Source of the DNA: Rhodamnia argentea | Lineage: Eukaryota > Streptophyta > Magnoliopsida > Myrtales > Myrtaceae | Assembly (NCBI RefSeq): GCF_020921035.1 | Contig: NC_063155.1 | Span: 25,971,294 to 26,035,293, forward strand | DNA: 64,000 nucleotides | Direction of reading: 5' to 3' | Shown here: positions 57,384 through 64,000 of the stretch, in pieces | How the letters are laid out: each line of letters starts with the position of its first letter | How positions within the stretch are numbered: the first letter of the stretch is position 1 | Made by a program: the position numbers and the translations under genes | The notes under the pieces: generated by a model | Told to the model about the DNA's origin: nothing | Seen by the model: the letters and a program-made list of their open reading frames with translations, nothing else | Databases searched by the model: none

Positions 57384-60126
57384 GGAAAAGGACATTGATT
57401 GAGGGTGAACTGAACTAAACTGAACTACTATTTCACACAGTATTTTTAAATTAGGATACTTCATCGATAAATCGATTCAAAGACTATAAAAAGTACAGAT
57501 TGATGACGCACGAACCGAAGTTTCGATAATTCACCCCAGACGCGGGGCATTATTATATAACCCTACTCGATAATAGCCATCCGAAGATGACGTGGAGTCT
57601 ATTTCTCCCACTATCATTCTCCTAAATTAAGAGTAAATATTTTTTTTCTCTTCATCTCAAAAAATACTTCTAAACTTTGCGTCTCAGAGTTTAGACGAAA
57701 CGGTTTAAAAATTTTTTAGGTCCAAAACTGAACTAGTGTTTCGTGCGCAAAAAATTCAGGGAAGGTCGCAAGCATGAGGTCATCGCTTATCAAGATGTCG
57801 CCCTCGTGCATGGAACCGGACCTACAAGCAAGCCAAGACCAAAGAGCAATCATTCATGTTTATGAGATTCCGTCTCTTTTAAGCGAGTTTCGATATAGGG
57901 CCATAAGAGCTGATTTGCGCTTTGGGAGTTCTTATCGGTTAGAGCCGAGCATAATAGATTGATTGAACCAGAGACCACCCGTACCGAGCTGAACCAAATC
58001 GGCTAGGTTGGTGCGGATTCCGGAGGTTCTGATTGGATTCTCGATTTCATAATATCGAAATTAATTACGATCGGTTCGGTTCCCGATTTCGGATGGGAAA
58101 CCGGACCAACGGGATCACTTAGACCGGACCAAATAATAATTTTTTTTTTGGAAATTAATTCCCAAATGTAAACAAACCTAAACCCGTGATGTTTAGGATG
58201 CTTAGTATAATTTTCAGGTTTAATGATCACGCGATGCAATTAACGAGAAGCAACCTGGTGAATATACTATTGGTGAGAAAACTTTAATGACAAATAAAAA
58301 AGATTAAAAAAAAATGGGACCAGTTCAATGATTGGACCACCTAGATCGGTTCCCAGTTTCAAGGATCGGGAATTGAATCGGACAGGGAACTGATAGCCCC
58401 CAGTGTCGGCCTTGACGAGAGTACAACCCACTTGAATCAAAGGTGACAACTATGGTTTTGTTCTGTTCGTTGCGTTCATATATTAAAAAAAAAAATCACG
58501 TAAACATTTTTTGTCGGTCAAGTTAGACAGAGTTAATGAAATGAGTTTTATTGCATCGATTTGATAAGTTTTAAGACTCGATTGCACATTTTGTAAATTT
58601 TAGGACTCAATTGCAATTTCGTAATAAGTTTTATAATTTCTAACGAATATATCCCTATTTTTAACTCTAAAGCGAATGGAAAAAATAGACAAAGCTGCAA
58701 AGTCAAGGGAAAAGGTTTGAGTCATTCATTTTTTCTTTTCAAGAAAAAGTAGAGCCAGATAAGGCTTACTATAGAGTTAAAATCATTGAAATAATATATT
58801 AAAATAGCATCACCTTATCTCTTTTTGATATCAACAAAACCTCATTAGATGCTCAAAAGTCATTTTCACATAATAGACTATATGTTTTGGTTAAAAACCC
58901 AAACTCTAACAAACAAACAAACAAACAAAAAAATCCCAAAGAATAAAAACAAAATAAAATAATGAGGGGTATAATTTACACGAGCCACCTTTTTATGTCG
59001 TGGATTTGAATAGTCATAATGTTATTAAAAATGAAAATGCTTTTCTGACAATCTTGTCAAGGACTGTACAATCTCAACCGTAGATCAATACACTATCACC
59101 GCATGTTTTGCATAAAATACTCATTGATTAGAAAATCGTGTGATCAGAAATAATTAATATCAGATTGTTAGGCTAGCAGCTTCCTTCTAAAAATTACCAA
59201 ACTTTCCAAATTAATAGTATTGAAAAAATGCGGACATAAAATCGCATCTTGTGTGTCCAGTAAAAGTCCCCAGCGAAGAAGGGCCGAGCTTGCCAAGAAG
59301 CAGGCCTGACTGGCGACGGAATGATCTCGTTTCAGCGTGAGAAGCGCCTGGAATTTCTGAATCCATGAACTTGGGTCCGCTGGGAGTCGGCCCGGTGGGG
59401 TGATTGATTGTTCTCTCGCTCTTTCACGTTCCGCACCGCTCTTCTCTTACCTGGAAAAATATATGAACCACCATCGTTTTCCTCTTTGGATTCATGGATG
59501 ATTGGATCTCTTTGATCCGTGATCCGATGAGGTTCGTTTCCTTGGCATTCTCTCTAGGAACCACCATCACTTTCTGCTGCCACAGTCCTACTGACCTCGA
59601 CGAACAACTGTTGCTACTCTGTTTTGATGCCAATCATCCTGGTCGTACCATCTTTTGCTCTTTTGATGAATGTGAAGCCACGAAAGATTAACATTAGCTT
59701 CTTCTACGTGATATGCAACTGCGAGCCCAGCAGCCGAAACTGCTCTGTCGTATGATAGGAGAAGCAGATACTGACAACCCCGCGTGACCTGTTCGACGAA
59801 TTGTCTCAAAGACCAACTGGGTTTTTGCTTTTGCTGCTTCTTTTCCTCGTATTCACCCTTTTGGCTGCTATTCTTTTGCAGGGTTTGATGCTTCTGTGAG
59901 TAATTCACTCAGCCGGTCGTGTTCAATTCGGCGGGATATAATTTCGTCAACCCTGGGCTGGATTATGGCTCTTTTGAAATTTCCAGTGATACAGTTGGGA
60001 AAGCCTGTTGTCTTTGGACCCAATTCGAAATCTTTTATTCTCCCACCAAGGGAAGAAACAAGTACGTGACATTTGTCTTTGTTTGTTACCTTGTTTGCGC
60101 GGCATAATCTTTGTGTGATTGTGTGC
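57384..60126. other. Intergenic, repeats and 5' region of the uL18 gene
   Basis: The segment 57960-58440 contains inverted and direct 'ggttcc / ggaacc / cggacc' words of a diverged repeat, and an (ACAA)n run is at 58911-58930. From about 59400 the composition becomes more gene-like. Leader exons of the uL18 gene probably lie in 59400-60126, but splice choices are ambiguous. Confidence 0.45.
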
Positions 60127-61080
60127 ATGGGAAATCCCGTAGGGCTGCTGGTGAAGCCACTGGTGATCCAAGCTAAGGGGAACGCCCGAATTGAAAGTCC
60201 GAAGATCCGAAACAGGAGAATGCAAAGGAAGGTAATGTTTATCCACTGGATGCCGTGTGTACTGTTTTCGATTACATAGAGTTAGCTGTCTTTCTGAAAA
60301 TGCTAATTATCATCGCTTCAACAAATTACAAAATTGGTCAGCGTTCTGTTGTTGGAAGCTTCGTATAAGTGGTTTTGGTTTTCTGTGAAGTTAATTGTAT
60401 ACTGTCATCTATTTCTTACATGTTTATTTCCAGTCGACCTTCTCCGATCTGAACAAAATACAGCAACGTCATATATTTAAGTGCGGAACTTCAAGTAGCT
60501 ACCCCGTTCAGAATTCTTTTCAGTATATCATGTTGATTGTACTAGAATTAAACTGCTGCCATTTTTTTAGAATTGTAGATGAGCTTTCGTCAGTTTGAAT
60601 CTTCAAAAATGTTTTTTCGCCTCCATCTTATATGTTGCTATCTGCTTAACCAGTTTACCGGCACCCCTACAAGACCAAGGCTTTCAGTATTCTGTTCAGA
60701 TAAGCAGTTATATGCCATGCTGGTAGATGACCAAAACCGAAAGTGTTTGTTTTATGGAAGCACTCTTCAGAAGTCCATTCGGGATAATCCCCCATGTACA
60801 ACCGTTGTAAGTCCTAAACTTGCATTTTTTATGGGATATCAAATAGATAAATCATGGAATGAAGAGCTTCCTAATCAATTATAGAAGTTTCAATCGAGTG
60901 TGGAACTCACCTTATGCCAATCAGGAAGCATCTCGACGTGTTGGTGAAGAGCTTATCAAGGTTTGTATTGACTTGGACATTAGTGAGATATCAACATACG
61001 ATCGGAATGGTTTTGCTCGTGGGGAGAGGATCCAAGCCTTTGAAATAGCAATTGCTCATCATGGTTTCTTGCCTCGCTAG
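60127..61080 (+). CDS. Ribosomal protein uL18 family (L18p/L5e), organellar type
   Basis: Three coding exons: 60127-60231, 60654-60806 and 60925-61080. All junctions are phase 0, giving 137 aa. Exon 1 gives MGNPVGLLVKPLVIQAKGNARIESPKIRNRRMQRK. Exon 2 gives FTGTPTRPRLSVFCSDKQLYAMLVDD and YGSTLQKSIRDNPPCTTV. Exon 3 gives EASRRVGEELIKVCIDLDISEISTYDRNGFARGERIQAFEIAIAHHGFLPR. PRLSVF and YDRNGF...GR-type endings are the uL18 core that binds 5S rRNA. Plants have several short nuclear L18p/L5e genes of this kind for mitochondrial or plastid ribosomes. The upstream frame stays open to 60073, so an N-terminal extension or targeting exon is possible and the ATG at 60127 is a best guess. The frames are intact. 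Confidence 0.85.
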
Positions 61081-62894
61081 ATTTGCCTCGGTTCATAATG
61101 CTTCCTGTAAGTCCCAATTACTTTGACTCTTCTTTTGTACATCATCTATATTGACAAGGCAAAAGTGCTTCCTACTACAATGAAGGTGTCGAGTGTCATG
61201 GGTATCGTGAAAGAGTGTTTTGTGACGTATATATGGAGTCGCAAATAAAACAGCAGATCAGCAAGTGAACTTTGGGATCTATACTAGGAAAAATGCCGAG
61301 CTTCTCACTCATTCTCCTCTGTGGCTATCTGCATCATCATTAGGGATGAAGTAGGTAATTTTTAGTGTGATCTTCGTGTTTTGTAATTTCTCGGCTGTTC
61401 ATTACAGAAAGGGAAAAACAAGGTTTGGCAAGATGTGTCTTCCTGATTTTGTTGCCATTGATAAGGGAGGTGGTAATTTGATGATATTGGGTTAGATGGG
61501 GACGTGACAATTTCATTGCAGGATGTACATGTAAAGTCTGCACATATGTACAACATGTATATATCCTCTCGAAGGGAAACTGGAATTTATTATCGATCAG
61601 ACTCATTTCAAATGAATCTCATACATGACTTGTGTCTTGTGGTAGAGAATTTCCAATCCATTCCCATGTCTAGGTCGAATGGCAAAAACCAATTCCCCAA
61701 AAGGGAGACGAGAAGGTCAAGTGAAATTCATTTGACGTTGCCGAGAGTTCTTTTTGCCGCTTCACCGCTGCAGGCTTCAGGCAACATTATCCGTTCCTGG
61801 AAGTCGCGGAAACACCGGGACGACTGGAAATGAAACATTACGAATTAACTCTCTCTTTCAGGGGAAATTGGTCAGGTAGGAGGATCAAGAAATACAAGCT
61901 GCGTCACACAGATGAAGACAGATTCGCAAATTCTCGCTTCCCGGTAATCGCGACAGAGGCTAAAAAAACGTTCAAAACATCTTGATCCTCGTCGAACTGC
62001 GATGCCCTCGTAAATTTCTAGATCATAAAACTTCCAAGTGATTCAACCATATGTATGACTTCAATGCTCCTACTGATGTGGTGGGGTATAAGACTTCAAA
62101 TAAAAACTACAGTTACTAACTAGATCTTGCTCGTGCACTACTCAGAAAGAGGAACGAAGATATATGATGACGAAATTTCTTCAGGAACTCCCTCGAAGCT
62201 CCAGAGCAGTTTTCAACAACTTTGATTCCTCGCCTCCTTCCTCTATCGAATTCGATTCCCACCGTGGACGGAGACATTATTTGCCTTACAATTCCCAGGA
62301 TTAAATCTAATGCAACGGTATTTGCTAGGTTAATTACCAACAAAAAATCCGAAACTTATTACTCGTATGCCAATTCAGTTCTAAGATTCTTAATTTTGTC
62401 AATTCGGTTGTAAATATTTTGACGATCCGGCAATGTAGCCCTTCCGATAAATTTTGGCGAGAAATCGCTGACTCAGACAAAGACCGTCCTAAAATATTAA
62501 GTAGGTTTAGGACTTTTTTATTTTATTTTATAGATAGTACTTTCATAATTACAGCCAAAAGAATCCCGAATAATGCGATGGGAGCACTAGACAAGACAAG
62601 TGTACGTATGTGATGGATCGATAAATTTGAGCTCTGATTGTCCGTTTCCATCATCTCATCGGAGGAGAGATTCGTGAATCATAATGAACAAGTCCATTGG
62701 CTGTTGCTTCCCAGCTGTGTGCATGTGCATGCCAGGCTTAGAAAAACTTTTCCAAGAAAAGGACGTCGGAACTCAATAATGAAAATTTCCTAGGCGACAA
62801 AACATACGTATTCTTCTTCCCTTTTTCACCGCACTTGCTCATGTTTCTTTTGGACCGTGTCGAGAGCTTAAGCAATTGATTAAGTGCTTTGACA
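61081..62894. other. 3' flank of the uL18 gene and intergenic DNA
   Basis: The likely 3'UTR extends some hundred bases past 61080. The 109-codon frame at 61504-61833 has no recognised domain and no splice support. Nothing else is called. Confidence 0.4.
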
Positions 62895-63489
62895 GGAAAA
62901 TTATCAAAAAAATTCTAAATTTATTATAATTATATAATTTTAATTTTAATTTTTTTTTGCAATTAAGTAATAGACCTTTTGCATTGGTGTCAATTCAATT
63001 CATTTGATTAGCTTTGGCTGGCCGAAGTTGACATAGATAATTTTTAATAATATTTAATAATTTTTTGAATATGAATTTTTTAATTTTCTTCACTTTTTTT
63101 CTTCTCTTTCTTCCTCTATCGTCGGATTGGCGACTGACCACTAGCAAGGCTGACCTCCCCCTAGCTGGCCCTCGCCTCTAGCCTGTCACCAATTTGGCAA
63201 TCGGCTGGAAGAAGAAGGAGAAGGGGAAAAAAAGAAGAAAAAGAAAGAAAGGGAAAAAAAGGAAAATAAAAAAAATAAAAAAGAATCTGAAAAATATTAA
63301 AATAAAAAAATCTGAAAAATATTAGAATATTTTTAAAAATTACCACGTCAGCTCTTGCCAGTAAAGTCGGCCAGATGGATTGATTTGATACAAATACAAA
63401 ATTTTTTGGACTCAATTGCAAAAAAAATATCCATGACTCGAATTGATACAATTACGATAGATTTAAAACTTTTTTGTTTGATTTTCCCC
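62895..63489. mobile_element. MITE-like TIR element (relative of 25591-26287)
   Basis: The left end is 'ggaaaattatcaaaaaaattctaaatttattataatt'. The right end in reverse complement is 'ggggaaaatcaaacaaaaaagttttaaatctatcgtaattgtatcaattcgagtc'. The core (63120-63210) has 'gctggccctcgcctc'-type GC words. No coding capacity. Confidence 0.65.
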
Positions 63490-64000
63490 TACCTTAAATA
63501 GTCTTGTACACGCCATTACTTAAAGAGAAGAGAATTCGAAAGCTGTAGCCATTGCTGTTTCTCAAATCGATCCAAAGGAACAGAGGGGGAGAAGGGACGT
63601 CAACACGGCATGTCTTGCTGTTTCTCAAATCGATTCAGTGCATAGAGTACCGCTCATAACCTGCATATGCCAATCCTCCTTCGTTGGGTTGCTTTCTTTC
63701 TTACTTTCCAAAACTTCCAAGGGAAAACCCCATTCATCGTGGACGGGACCGACCATGCCGAAACGGCCGGAAACTCGAATCGTGTTAGGCGAAAGGCGTA
63801 GTTCAAACACTTGAAAGAATTTTCCGCACGTATTATACTAGAGCGCCGAAAATTGTACATACGAAGTCTTTCCATTTAAATAGAACGACTCGAAGTTTTA
63901 CAGCACAAACCTTATGTTATAATCGTGGGACATACACAGCCAAATTGCCAAAGAATCGTGACCATCTCGAGCCACTAGGAGGGACACTAAGGCAAAAGGG
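63490..64000. other. Intergenic to window end
   Basis: The phrase 'tgctgtttctcaaatcgat' occurs twice (63553 and 63614). Minus-strand frames here have no recognised domain. A gene could start beyond the window. Confidence 0.4.

Noticed and set aside
57960-58440. Possible TIR element with ggttcc/ggaacc words
   Set aside because: I could not define ends or a duplicated target, so it is mentioned only as diverged repeat sequence.
61504-61833. 109-codon frame downstream of uL18
   Set aside because: No recognised domain and ordinary 3' flank composition. It could be UTR.

Overview
The window is plant nuclear DNA, most likely from a eudicot. The genes have short GT-AG introns, AT-rich introns and intergenic DNA, and plant-specific families: a CLE peptide, a DMP/DUF679 protein, an expansin, a hydroxyproline-galactosyltransferase with a galectin domain, and plant-type TAF1B. 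The species cannot be fixed from sequence alone. The recurring MITE-like repeats with AT-rich arms and a GC-rich 'gagggc' core would suit Myrtaceae, but that is a weak inference.

Region 1 (1-13 kb) is dominated by one complete Mutator-like DNA transposon (MULE) at 2151-12947. It is 10,797 bp long, has terminal inverted repeats (TIRs) of about 100 bp and is flanked by a perfect 9-bp target-site duplication (GGTTTTTGG). Three genes lie on its minus strand: an intact 817-aa transposase with one 85-bp intron, an acidic ORF of unknown function (6656-7177), and a plant-mobile-domain (PMD, MAIN/MAIL1-like) gene at 3865-6218. The PMD gene is recognisable to its last residue but carries two frameshifts and a stop. 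The arms hold GC-rich CTCGGC/GCCGAG-studded subterminal sequence and a tandem array with a unit of about 450 bp.

Region 2 (13-27 kb) has two genes. One is a plus-strand TAF1B/Rrn7-like RNA polymerase I initiation factor (17143-20613, four exons). The other is a small minus-strand CLE45-like secreted peptide gene (21716-22000). A 1,873-bp solo LTR with a 5-bp TSD follows, then several MITE-like elements.

Region 3 (27-42 kb) has a minus-strand RINGv/MARCH-type membrane E3 ligase gene (27587-30272, seven exons, one GC-AG intron) and a plus-strand eEF1B beta-type gene (37586-39478, seven coding exons plus a 5'UTR intron, one GC-AG intron, stop codon split by the last intron). It also has a tRNA-Thr(AGT) gene at 41236-41309. 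Between them lie TIR elements and tiny poly(A)-tailed insertions with TSDs.

Region 4 (42-64 kb) opens with a long repeat-rich stretch. It then holds a GALT3-like hydroxyproline O-galactosyltransferase gene (49808-52806, seven coding exons), an intronless DMP gene on the minus strand (53628-54314) and an orphan alpha-expansin exon 2 (54877-55189). A plus-strand RING-H2 gene (56635-57186) and a three-exon uL18-family ribosomal protein gene (60127-61080) complete it.

The host genes are independent housekeeping, signalling and wall/ubiquitin genes with no operon-like logic. The parts worth a second look are the MULE with its cargo genes, the set of micro-retroposon insertions, the orphan expansin exon and the variant CLE peptide.
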